From Maylandia zebra (Eukaryota > Chordata > Actinopteri > Cichliformes > Cichlidae), in the NCBI RefSeq assembly GCF_041146795.1, contig NC_135178.1, positions 6,640,844 through 6,704,843 of the forward strand: a stretch of DNA of 64,000 nt, given 5' to 3'. Below the pieces are notes generated by a model. It was not told the origin of the DNA. It saw only the letters and a list, made by a program, of their open reading frames with translations, and did no database searches. This document shows positions 32,600 to 44,188 of this stretch, piece after piece. The stretch's first letter is position 1; each line of letters starts with the position of its first letter. Position numbers and translations under genes: made by a program.

Positions 32600-35500
32600 C
32601 TATTTCTACAGTACAGAGATGTTTCAGATATGAACCAAACAATAGGAACGCAATTTCTCAGCCGTTTGTTGATACTTTGCAGATTGTGATTTTTATACAA
32701 GGTACAATAGTGTATAAAATTCACTTCAGGCAGGTTCCAAATTTTATCCAATACCTCAATAATAAACAACTCAAACAAGGAAATAAACAAAAGGAAATAA
32801 ACAAAAGGAAGGAAATAAAAAAAAAGAAACAAATGAAACAAAACAAAAAAAACACACATTTTCAAAGATGCTTGGAACATCCTGGCACTTATAATCCAAA
32901 TTTCTCTCATTAAACGACTTGTAAACAGTATTGGTGTATGTATGCCCACACTTGATAGCATCGAAGGCCCCCTCTTCTGAGTGATCCTTGCATCACGTGA
33001 ACATCTATTTATAGAATGATTTCGAAAGTTATGTTTGGTCACGGCGGTATGTGACCAGAGGGATTTGATTGAAGGGCATAGATCAAATGGAAAGACGTGT
33101 GGGCAGGTACTGTTATAAGCAGAAATAATATGTTGCTTTTCACATTCTTTTGTTCTGAAACTGCTCAGACAAAAACTCAGTAAGTCTGGTTCCTATATTT
33201 AAACAATGTTACCACTAGCAACAATAACAAAATATATGATAAGATCAAAACTTCCAAGAGTATATCTGAAGGGAAGAAGTTCCTGTGGTCTCCATTAAAA
33301 TGATGGAACAATATCTTACACAGAACTATCACCATGCAAATCTAACTCACATTAACCCAGTTCGAAACTTCATAACACATCTTTTTTTCACTTACTCAGT
33401 GCAGATCAGCACCAAAAACTATTTCACATATAAATCTTCTTCGCACATGACCACACATGCACAGACAGACACACACATCCACATATGTGCAATACCACTA
33501 AGTGTAATTTTTCTAACAAAACATAGTATGTACATTTTATTTTACATAGTATGTTATTCTTTTTATCTTATTCTATTCCACTGTTTTCCTTAATTTTTAG
33601 TGCTTGTAACTTCGCACTGTCCACCCAACAAATTTCCCACGTGTGGGGCTAATAAATGCTTAAAAATTCAGACCTTCCTTACACAAGTGGCACTCATTCA
33701 ATCCTACACAAAGAAAGCAACAAATGTAAGTGCAGTAAAAGCAGTAAGTAACCACCACATGCCCTATATAGTTTATAAAAAGCAATGTACACAGATGTTT
33801 CAGTACAACACAGGGCAACCTGATTATGCTGAAGTAGGGTTGTGCTCTTTATCCTGCATGCCTCATTATCATTCAATGAAGAAGAACATCTGGAAGTACT
33901 GTCCTTTGTTTTGCTCTTGTCTTCCTCCTCCTCTTCCTCCTCTGCACCTTAGATTGTTCGCAAACAACCATCCGTCTTCCATCACCACATTAGCAACACT
34001 TGTTGAGTTTTTGCCTACAAGTGAATTGTTGTGAAAATACATTTGAGAGTGTCTGAAGCAGTTTTGCATCAGGAGCATATATACTGTTTTAGTGTTTACT
34101 TACATAACTTGGTCAGCTTTCGGAGCTTTGTTGCTAAAGAACTAACTCTGGCTCTCTATACCATGCGCTCAGTGTCCTAAGACAACTTTATGAATCTCAT
34201 TATTCTGGGAAAAACTTTTCTCGATTTCATCTCATTAAAACAGATTTTGTATCATGAAACACTTTTGATGCACCGCAGATGGCAAAAGTAAACATTACCA
34301 CAGCACAGATGTTATATCTTAGACCCAACAACTCAGAGTAGTTAATGAATCTCACAGTAGTTACATTTTATTGACCTCCATCTCCGTGATATGTGAGTTT
34401 TATTGTTGAATCGAGGATTTTAGTGTCAGATGTTTGCTGCCTTTATAATGCCGTGTAGTATATTTTATCACGAATTTGCTGTGGTGTGACTTTTTGTTTA
34501 AAATTCACCTTTCTGCAAATTAACTGGTGTACGAAGGAATTCAATTTTCTGTGTGTTGCCAAATACAAGATAGTTTTTCCACAGAAACAGTTGTACCAGT
34601 GAAACAAGATGTTCAAGTCGTTCGGCAAACAACTCTGTTGTTTATTTCAAAAAATGATATTCCTAGAAGTGATTGATGGTTTCCAAACATTTCCTGAAAC
34701 AATGGGTGTGTGCGGAGATCAGCTTAGGTAAAATGAAAATCTGTAATGCGCCAGGCAGCTACTGTTGTGTAAGGAGGCGTGTTGCGTCATGCGTCAAGTT
34801 ATGTGAATACTCAGTAACCTCCCCTTTAAGGAACACCGTCGGTTTGTATGCGTTGGCTCTCGCTGCTCATTACGGGAATGGGAGGGATACGTACGAGACA
34901 GCAATTATCTCTCTGCCTGAGAGACTAGTGTGAACGTCTGATGTGTTCCAAAATTTACATTTTTAGTTTAAACTATGAAATTAAATTGCAAAGCGTTACA
35001 TTGAAAGTAGAAAATACATCATACGTTTTCATTATGCAAACTGTTTTACAAATGGTGAGGCTAATGTGGATGGGAAATGTGGCACTGATTTGAGACTGCG
35101 TTAAGAGTGGTGACAATGAAGTCTCATTCACCCATTAACACACACACACATACATTCATATAGTGATTTTATCTATACCCAAACACTTTTTAAATAACAG
35201 TCAACACACACAAATGTATGTGCCAGGAGCAACCCAGAGTTTATTATCTTGTCCAAGGTCACTTCAAGGGTCACTCTACCACCTGAACCACAGCCTCCAC
35301 AGATAACTTTTACTTCAGAATAAGAAATATTTGTGTGATTGACTAAGACTGAATTTTTCCTGTTTTGTTGGTCTGAACACAAATGTCATCCACTTGAAAT
35401 TTGTCACGTAGTGCTGTCTGGAGTTGGCATGGTAGAAACCTGAAGAGCCAAATGCCACATAAAGACATAACTCACAGCATGACCCCTGATCGATATCCCC

Positions 35501-36680
35501 ACATGCCTCTACAAACAATTTGCAGATTGTTTTTTAAATTTTCTTCAAAATCCTAAACACATTCTCACAGACCAACATGATACACCTGTGATTCATAATA
35601 ATAATAATGAATGGAGGCTTAAGCGTAACAATTACAATGATATTTCCTAAACGGGACAGCTGGCAATTGGTCACGCTCGTTGCTATTGCTTTAATTTAAC
35701 CAATATAAGTCAATTATGAATTCACAGGCAGCAAGAGTGATCAGAAAGTTGTTAAAAGCATTGAATGGAAATGGAGGCAGAGGAATAAGAGCCTGTAAGA
35801 AGAGCTGTAGGTGGAGGCAGAGGAGAACAGACATTTCAGATGGCGTGTGAGAAACCACAATTTTTTCTGAGTTTGCTGATTTTTTTTTATCCTTATTTTA
35901 TGTTTTGTTGCACTGGAAAAATCCGAAAGGGGGAAATCTGCTTAATAAATCACAGTATATGTCAGATATGTCTGATGGACTGCTGTAGAGAGGACACAAA
36001 AATAGGACTCTTTGGTCAGTTTAGTCAATGAAAGGCATTTAGTCAAAAGTCTTAGAATAAACCAAGGCCAAAATGAAAAAAGAAAAAAAAACATAAAATA
36101 AAATCCCATAAAAGAGAAGGAGATATGCCGGGGACAAACAAACAATCTGACAAATGGATGAAGCACTGCAGGCTTTCTTCCTTTCTCTTGTTTGTGCCTC
36201 TTTTCGCAACCCAAAGCAGGGAGAGGACTCTTTAAACAGCTTGTGCTTTTTATTCAGTTATTTGAGACCTTCAGACATTCTACCTTTTGCTTTTGTCTGT
36301 GTGATTAAATAAAAGTATATTTCATTTTCATGGCCTGAGGCAAAAGAGCTTTGACTTTTCATGGACATGTATTTGTTTCTTAGTTAGTTTATTGTTTGTA
36401 TTTGACTTTCATGTACATTTATATCTAGAGGTCTTTATTTCAGTTCAAGCTGACATTAGTATTCTGGGTTCGGTTTACTTTGTGTAGTCGCCTATGTTAT
36501 TTTCCAAACCTTTAGCCTCACATCTCTGTATGTCAGGTTTGTGAGTGTTAGTGTTTAGTTAGTTATTTCCTGTTTTATTTTGATAGCAGAGTTTGCCTGC
36601 TGCACAAAAAACCCTCTCAGTGATTGCTTTGGTTGTGAGGTGATTGCCACAGTTACCTGTAGTTTTTTATGTTTGTGTGA
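32600..36680. other. Intergenic stretch, no recognised gene
   Basis: Between the hexokinase promoter region and the next repeat. It is AT-rich, with A/G-rich runs at 32770-32850 and pyrimidine-rich runs at 33900-33950. The longest frames (32566-33042 minus, 33600-34034 plus) show no domain, no splice context and low-complexity composition. A GC-richer patch lies at 34740-34930. Confidence 0.5.
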
Positions 36681-36689
36681 AAGTACTTG

Positions 36690-37060
36690 ATTGTAGACAA
36701 ACATGATCGATCCAAATATCGACAGTATCCATACAAACATTAGTACTGGTGTCAGATCGATACTAGCACAATAAGATTCATGCTTTGTCTCCATCCTCTA
36801 AGTTCAGTGTGTAGCTCACTGAATTGTATTATTATATTATTTTTATGCAAGTGAAAAATGTACATAAAATATAAAAATTTACAAATATACATCAAACATG
36901 CACCATAAAAATGTCTGAACCTTAAAATGTGTTTTGAATTTGGAAATTGATGATGATTCATTTCGTGAATCATGGCACTCTGCCCCACCCTACATAAGCT
37001 GCCTTTATAGGTTAAAAGTATCAGTATCAGGATTAGTAGATCAGTATGAGCAAACATGCT
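36690..37060 (+). mobile_element. Unclassified repeat family, copy 2 (uninterrupted)
   Basis: Inverted relative to the copy at 31815-32595. It shares CAAATATCGACAGTATCC, CTAAGTTCAGTGTGTAGCTC, CATGCACCATAAAAATGTC and GATGATGATTCATTTCG-like blocks. No coding sequence is visible. Confidence 0.7.
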
Positions 37061-37064
37061 TGAA

Positions 37065-38460
37065 AAGCTGATTTTGTTTTAACAGTTTTCAGAGAACAGG
37101 GTGGAAGGTTGTGAGAAGTGTCTCTTGCCAACCTTGAGAAGGAAGTGTGGTGAAACTTGAACTGTTGCTGGAGCACTTACAGTGAGTGGCTTTAATTTTG
37201 AAATATCCTCAGTCACATCTAAAACAGTATAGCTGCTTAAATATTGTTGGAGCTCATTTTATCATTGATAACAAGATTTTTTTTTGTCATCCACCACATC
37301 CTGGTGTAATTCTCATGACTCTGACACTCTGTCCAATATCATGTCCTATCCGAGTACTGATCTGCAGCACATTTATAAAACTCAAGCTCTGATTGGTAAG
37401 TGCATTTGTTCACTTGGCAAAATAGCATGGCTATGTAGAACCCAGTGTTTATAGCTAATAATGATGTCATATAATAAATGAATACAAAGCAGAGGACATG
37501 TATTGATGCACATTGGTTTACACTCAGGAGCTGTGTGTAGTTGTTGTGTTTACTGGCATTTTAAAGCCTCCACAGTGTTTGTGTTTTTAACTTCTATTTT
37601 AAGCATAATCAGTTTACATATAGTGAAGTGTGCGATGTAGATAAAATTGCAGTTGCTTTCCAGCAGCCATGCACTTGACGCAAGTAGAAGTCCAGTCCAG
37701 TATGGGAGTAGATGGGGTATCAAAAACTGACTCCCTGCAGTGCTGATATAATGCAAATCAGCTTTGCAAGAGTTCAATATTGAGTAAAAATGTTTACATC
37801 TGCTCTAATGTTAACATAATGGCAACTCCACTTAGTGTTTATAAATGCACACTGATAGAGCTGACTTTGGCTTATTATTATAATGATCTAAATGGTAATG
37901 TGTGAGTGCATTGTGTAATCATTTAATAATAAGTTATTCTCAGTTTAATTTAAATTGAGAGCCCGAACCATGGAGTCTAAACAGCATAACTTTCCGTGTT
38001 AATAATAACAAGAGGCAGAAGACATGAAACCATCCAAATCAAGAGTTTGGTTCCATTCATGCACACTGCAGCTTTCCACAGTGGTGCAAAAACAAAGTTA
38101 CTGAGTGGCGTCTGCCCCAAACCTGTACAGACGCTCTGTTCACCCAGTCCAGTTTGTTGTTCTGGTAGGATCAAAGATAATGGGGTTTTATACTAATAAC
38201 CTCTTATGTCTCCTCTCTTTATCCCTTGTTGTTGTGTTTGTTTCATTGGCTAATTATTCGACTGTTCTAACATTTGTTTTGTACGTTAGTGCAGCTACAG
38301 CACTCAGATGTTCCCTTTGGGGTTCAACTTCTCCTAATCATGTCTTAATCTTCACTTAATCAAATGTTTCTGTGTGGTTATGGACCAATATGAGCAATTC
38401 AACACTGAATGTCATTATAATGAGTTTGAAGAGGATTTGTTTTCTCGGATAACAATGACT
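37065..38460. other. Intergenic stretch, nothing recognised
   Basis: AT-rich DNA without splice-bounded coding, transposase motifs or terminal repeats that I can identify. Confidence 0.5.
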
Positions 38461-38469
38461 GTTCTGGAA

Positions 38470-38476
38470 ACACACA

Positions 38477-38524
<48 letters not shown>

Positions 38525-38531
38525 CACACAC
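38470..38531 (+). repeat. Compound microsatellite (CACG)n(CA)n
   Basis: Runs of CGCA repeats followed by CA repeats, about 60 bp. Confidence 0.95.
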
Positions 38532-39098
38532 AGTTAAATCCTTGCTTTCGGTTTACTTTGTATATTTAATTGTTGCTGCTGTGATTTATTGATCATCCTA
38601 AAAGTGCAATTTCTCAAAGGGTAGCTGTCAGTTTTTCTCTGACTGGCAAAACACTGAAAAGCACAGGAAATATAACTGAAAAAACACCATTCCTCCATTT
38701 TCATACAGCTTACTCAGATTCTTTTCGTGCAGACTTGCAGAGACCTTCCTTACCCCTAATGTTTGAAGTTTTTATTTTTAAGATTTGCATTTGATTTAAT
38801 CTGTTTCTTAGCTCTCCTTCATACTGCAATTTGCCATCTACAGGATTACACCCAGGAAGTGCTAATTCACTCCAGGATCTTCTAGACCTGCTTTTATGGT
38901 CAGGTGAGGTGGAGTATTATAAAAATAATAATGACTTAAATTTGTATAAGGCCTTTCAAGAAACCCAAGAACACTTTACACATGAATAGCAACGGAAAAA
39001 AAGGCTGTACGTTAAGGGTTTTGTTGAAGACAGGTTGATTCTCTTGATACAATTAGACATGGTTGTTTACTGTTAAACACTCTAACCATTAAGGAAAC

Positions 39099-39520
39099 TA
39101 TCCATCCATCCATCCATCCATCTTCTTCTTCCGATTATCCGGGGCTGGGACTTGGGGGGCAGCAGCCCAAGCAGAGAAGCCCAGTTCTCCCTCTCCCCAG
39201 TCACCTCCTCCAGCTTGTCCGGGGGAACATCAAGGAGTTCCCAGGCCAGCCGAGAGATGTAATCTCTCCAGCGTGTCCTGGGTCTGCCCTGGGGCCTCCT
39301 CCCAGTGGGACACTGGGTCCTTTCGATGTGAAGGAGCAGCGGCTCTAATCTGACCCCCTCCCAAATAGCCAAACTTCTCACCCTATCTCTAAGGGAGAGG
39401 CCAGCCACCCTTCAGAGGAAGCTAATTTCCGCCGCTTATATCCACAATCTCGTTCTTTCCGTCACTACCCACAGCTCGTGACCATAGGTGAGGGTAGAGA
39501 CGTAGATCAACCGGTAAATT
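39099..39520 (-). mobile_element. 5'-truncated LINE 3' end with (GGAT)n tail
   Basis: The minus-strand frame encodes LRDRVRSLAIWEGVRLEPLL then TGRRPQGRPRTRWRDYISRL and ends in WMDGWMDS. This is the C-terminal tail of the ORF of a common fish non-LTR retrotransposon, probably Rex1-like. The 3' end reads GGATAATCGGAAGAAG followed by GGAT repeats, similar to the SINE tail at 9597-9640. Confidence 0.8.
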
Positions 39521-39564
39521 GAGAGCTTGAGACAGAATATATACAATTATACTTATGAAAATAG

Positions 39565-39680
39565 AGTTAACAGTCCAAAATCTATGCCCTACATTAAATT
39601 TTACAAAGCCATTTAGTGGACCAGATTGGAGCCTTTCCTAGGCCAATTATGGCCCCCAGGCCTTATATTTGACACCTTTG
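39565..39680. repeat. Repeat end with ATTTGACACC, copy 2
   Basis: Matches 27340-27455 through TAGTGGACCAGATTGGAGCC, TAGGCCAATTATGGCCCCC and TTTGACACCT, with decay. Confidence 0.55.
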
Positions 39681-39699
39681 CTGTAAACTTATTAAATAT

Positions 39700-40770
39700 A
39701 AACAAAGAGGGGTGCTCTTTTCATATGGGATGTTATGCCTTGGTGGCCCATGAAGTAAAAGGCGGTTACTTCCTTTGTTTTAGACTCTCTTAGCAGTACA
39801 AGTCATGTGCTCACTCCTGCTGAATCAGCAATCCCTGATGCAGTTTTATTGGATATCTCACATCACTCTGCAAGAAAATAGGACTAGATACATTAAGTAC
39901 AGTTTATACTCACGATCTGCCTATTTTCTCTTCTGATGGGAGATTAAAGGACATAGATATGTGCTTCTCTGAGTGAATGAAGACCAAAAAAGACTGCAGC
40001 AAATCAGGATTCATGCTTTCACAGAGAAATTTGATGAAAAACATAGTTATGGATTGAACATGTGATGAATGACTTGTGGGGCGAGTGTCCCTTCCCCTCT
40101 TGAAATGGGCTGTTGGACTGGAGGACTCTGGTCTTTTCTTATAGTGAAAATAGCTTATTGTAATTATGCACTGTCGAGTGCAGCAGTTAAATACACTGAA
40201 GTATGGCAGGCCTCACAGCCTTTTGTTGAAAAGCTTAAACCAGCCCAGAGTCACAGGCCTTCCTATTTAACAAGCTAATTTCTGAGTGTTTCCAAGCCTA
40301 ACATTAGCATAAAGACAAGCACATAATTGTTTGCCTTAAAAAGAAATCTAAAGCTTGAATATAATCAAGCTTTAGATTCCTCTAAAGGGACTTTTATCAA
40401 ACCTGTTATTTACTCAGGCTGTATTTTCCTTGGAGTTTTCATATCTTAAAAAGGTTAACTGTTAATTGCAGTGCTTGGTTGTAATGACAAAGTTATCAAC
40501 TGAAAGAAAAAATATGAATTCCCAGAAAGCTGATTGTGTTCACCCGAACGTTGCATTTTCAGTTATCTTAGAAAATAATAATGAATTCATTTTAAAAATA
40601 ACCATTTTCATTCTACATTCTAGGGAATTGCGTACATTTACAATCTTTTCCCATAATGGCATGGAGACCATGGTGGTTGATGAGAAGCCTACAGGAAGTT
40701 AACGTTTTTAAATTGTACAAATGTTGTATTCATTTAGAGATAAATAGCTTTCTATTATATTGTATATTAT
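39700..40770. other. Intergenic stretch, nothing recognised
   Basis: No exon, repeat boundary or regulatory cluster was recognised. A short inverted repeat around TCTAAAGCTTGAA / TTCAAGCTTTAGA-like sequence lies near 40345-40380. Confidence 0.45.
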
Positions 40771-40778
40771 GTTATACT

Positions 40779-41482
40779 TGTCACGGTCTGCGGAGACAGG
40801 CCGTGTGGTGGTGTGTGTGATGGACCCAGGTGCGTACACAAGTGAGTAGACGGGAGTGAACTTAACAGAAAGCGAGCCTTTATTATGGCTGAAGACAAAG
40901 TGTACAAACACAACAGGGATAGCGTGACTAAACTAGACTATAACTAAACTGGGAAAACTAGTACTGTGACAAACTAAGAAGACTCAGAGGCTATGGTGAT
41001 AACTGCAAAGACCGACCGTGGGAACACAGACGACGCGACACAGACTGTATGAAACACAGAGACTAAACACACATGAGGGATGATCAGGGGAAGTGGCCAC
41101 ACATGGGATCACAGCTGACACACATGAACCTAAAGACAGGACAGGAGAAGTGAAACTAAATACACTGACATTGAATACAGACTTTCAAAGTAAAACAGGA
41201 AACATGGAGATTAGACATGACATGAACTAAACATAACCACGCAGACATGACTCATGACAGGTAGATGCACGAACCAGGGAGACTGAGTACAGGGGAAGAT
41301 GACAGAAATGACAACATGAACTTGGCAACATAAGACACACAGACATGAAGGGCAAGGGAGACTTAACACAAGGGTAATATAATTACAAACGAGCTAGAAT
41401 AACTTAATGAACCTAAACAAACAATAAACATCAAAATAGACTAAACACAAATCACTGGGTCGCACGACCCAGGACCATGACA
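40779..41482. mobile_element. Solo-LTR-like element with 5-bp target duplication
   Basis: The 704-bp unit starts TGTCACGGTC and ends GGACCATGACA, so it has the 5'-TG..CA-3' form. It is flanked by ATACT on both sides (40774-40778 and 41483-41487). This pattern fits a solitary LTR left by recombination. There is no internal coding, primer-binding site or second LTR. A DNA-transposon origin with TGTCA ends is the alternative. Confidence 0.65.
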
Positions 41483-41489
41483 ATACTGT

Positions 41490-42730
41490 GTGATAGACAT
41501 GTAACCTATCCAGTGTACATCACTGGCAGCTGGGATAGCCAGCACCATCCTGAATATCTCACAGGACTGTTTTCATGGTGTGAAACAGGGATCTCAGTAT
41601 GATTTTCTGTCATTTATTAAAGATTTGCCAAAAAAAAAGAGTTTAAACAGCTGAGAAGAATTCTGTGGCTATACTTGTGAAAGTTCCTCTTTATGTGAAG
41701 AAAGTAGAAGCTTTGAGAAAAGCTTAACTGGGATTTGACTGTTGGAGGTGAAAGAGCATCCGAAACTTTTGATTTACATGAACAATGGGAACCGGCAGAA
41801 AAATCTTCCCAGAAAAGCAGCTGTGGAGGTGGAGGAGTTAAAGCAGACAGGAGACATCTGACATTAAGCTGAGGGTTTGCTTGAGGCAGTGTAAAGTTGT
41901 CTGACTTGCCCTAAAGACAATAAAGATGCCGAGGTGTGAACATGAAAGCAATTTGTAAAATCTGAAAAGATATGTTTTGATGTGACACATTGTCAGAATG
42001 GAGCTTTAATTGAATATGTTTTTATTTTAAACGTCTCCCTGGTGTGAGAAAAGCAGGCCTCTATTAATTCTCCAGACTACTGTTTAAAAAGTCATTGTGT
42101 GGATTTCAGCAGTGAAATGTTTTTATATTTGAGGGAGGTTTCCAGATTATGCTAAAGAGATAACAACAGATCGCTTGTTGACATATTAACAAGCAACCTG
42201 TTGTGTGAATAATGCCGTCAGTAATGGGTCATGGTAGTGATCAGACACCAAAATAAAGCTATGGAAGTGTGAAGGAGGCACTTATTTCTCAGACAGGGAT
42301 GTTCTCTCTGGCTTAAAATGACTTGATCATCATGGATATGTTTGGCAAATATCTTTTTTTTTCTGTGTGATGTTTTGCTTATGTTGGAAAAAGGACTGAA
42401 GTCAACTGGATTTATGAAAAACTACATATGAAGAAATTACCAAGTTTGCAAGTATCTTTATGACTCTGTGTTATTGTACCTAAAGTATATTCAACCAGCC
42501 TATGAATATCTTGATAGCACTATTATGTTAAATTCATTGTAATTTCTGCTGCCCACTTGGTCACTCTTAAATAATAAACTTTTAATGTCAGTGAGACTTT
42601 CCCCTGGTAAATAAAGGATATATAAAAGTCCATTTACCCCATAGCGGCTTCTATGTAACAGGAATGTTCTTTCCTGCTCAAAATTTCTTTTTTTTTCAGT
42701 GTGGAAAATACCGGAAGTCCTTTTTGGCAC
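41490..42730. other. Upstream region of figla, no gene
   Basis: AT-rich intergenic DNA. It includes a retroposon-tail-like GTGAGACTTTCCCCTGGTAA at 42590-42617. No coding exon is visible. Confidence 0.5.
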
Positions 42731-42732
42731 AA

Positions 42733-42846
42733 CACCTGACTCTAATTAAAACCCTCCTGACGCAGGTGTGATCCTCCGCCACGCCAGAGGCCTCTCGCTG
42801 TTCTCTTTTACATGGCGCCACGATAAAGAATTAAATCGACCAGGTG
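42733..42846 (+). promoter_or_regulatory. Three CAGGTG/CACCTG E-boxes upstream of figla
   Basis: CACCTG is at 42733-42738, CAGGTG at 42763-42768 and CAGGTG at 42841-42846. All are the same E-box variant and lie within 150 bp upstream of the ATG. FIGLA with an E-protein binds CANNTG sites in oocyte gene promoters, so these are candidate sites for auto- or bHLH regulation. Function is inferred. Confidence 0.5.
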
Positions 42847-42879
42847 GTAGCTTATTTTTATCAAACGGTACTCGTTAAA

Positions 42880-43065
42880 ATGAAGGTACCGGAGGAGGAA
42901 TCCATGAGTGACATTTTGAAGCGGCTGACGGGCGAGTCCGCGCTCCCTGTCTACTGCAACATCGAGAAGTTCAAACGAGGACGGGACAATTTATACTTCG
43001 TGGCCGAGGACTTCAGCCAAACTGTGAAAAAACGAGAGTTAGTCAACGCCAAGGAACGAATGAGA
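42880..43065 (+). CDS. figla: figla exon 1
   Basis: This exon has 62 codons, beginning [16 protein letters not shown] and ending in the basic region AKERMR, with a GTGAGT donor. The ATG has AAA at -3 to -1. It is the first in-frame ATG after the E-box cluster. Confidence 0.93.
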
Positions 43066-44134
43066 GTGAGTGTTTTAAAAAGTAACTCATAACCACAAAT
43101 GAAGGACTGGTAGCAAACCCTTAGAAAGAGGGTCCTGGAGCCATTTTTCATCCACTGTGTTTTTTAATTTCAAGCCATTTTCACTGTGTTGAATAGAATA
43201 TAGCCAAATTTGCCAAACATTTTTTTTTAAAAAACATTTTTAGAATTGCGGTCTGAGTTCATTAAATTAGCTTAAAATAAGCTACAAATATGCATCCACC
43301 TTTGGTCCTAGAGCCAAAAAACGGCCCATTGAAAACCATTATAAACGCTATTTTTCATTTCATTTTTCATAACTAAATGTAGTGCCATCGTCAAAGTGAG
43401 GGGGGCACTTTAGAGTCCGGGCCTTAAAATTTAATTTTTTTAGTTGTCCACCAGGTGGCGCCCTTATTTCAGCATTGAACGAACTCAAGCCAAAGATTCA
43501 GATTTTGAGCATGTCTTTCTGCTTTAAAAAGGGGGGGAGTGGTGTTGTGTGTCACTATCAATGACCTTTATGTTTAAAAAAAAAAAGGTCTTTATGTCAA
43601 AAAATAAAATAAATAAATAAAATAATAAAAAAAGACACACTTTTTTTTCAAAAGTATTTTGATGGCCAGACAGGCACACTCCAATGCAAACAAATTGAAT
43701 ATAAAAGCAAGAACTAAAAGCAAATTGGATTTTATTTTCCCCTTAAAAATCATTTTTTTAAATACAGCTGCGGTTGAATGACCTGGAAGTAGTCATTGAT
43801 GGAAAGCTAAGATACCGCATTTCTAAATAGACGCGCATTGAGCAGAAAACGGAGATGCTTTCAGCTCACACTGTTAATGGATCACGTAGCGACACCAATT
43901 ATCTGCAAATTGTGAGCGAAGAGGAGATCGATTGGAACAGCCATTGGAGGATTTCGACAAACTGGCGGACAATGACTAGGCTCCGGACGCTCCAGCGTAC
44001 AGGTCTGACTCGCCGTGTGCCAAAGTGCGCACAGAAACACTTTCGCTGTCCTGAGTACGAAAAGTGCTGATGTTTTCGTTTGAAAAAGTATTCTTACATT
44101 ACCATTGAGTTTGGGAGTTACAACAAAAAATGAT

Positions 44135-44188
<54 letters not shown>

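Noticed and set aside
32566..33042. 158-codon frame, minus strand
   Set aside because: Half is a hydrophobic run from an A/G-rich tract; no domain, no regulatory context.
33600..34034. 144-codon frame, plus strand
   Set aside because: No recognisable family, promoter, splice or conserved motif; consistent with chance in AT-rich DNA.
42844..42879. Upstream in-frame GTG start of figla
   Set aside because: The ATG at 42880 is the normal start, and the upstream codons overlap the E-box region and do not resemble the family.
43855..44070. 71-codon frame inside the figla intron 1 element
   Set aside because: Coding-like composition but no motif match. Reported as part of the unclassified element, not as a gene.
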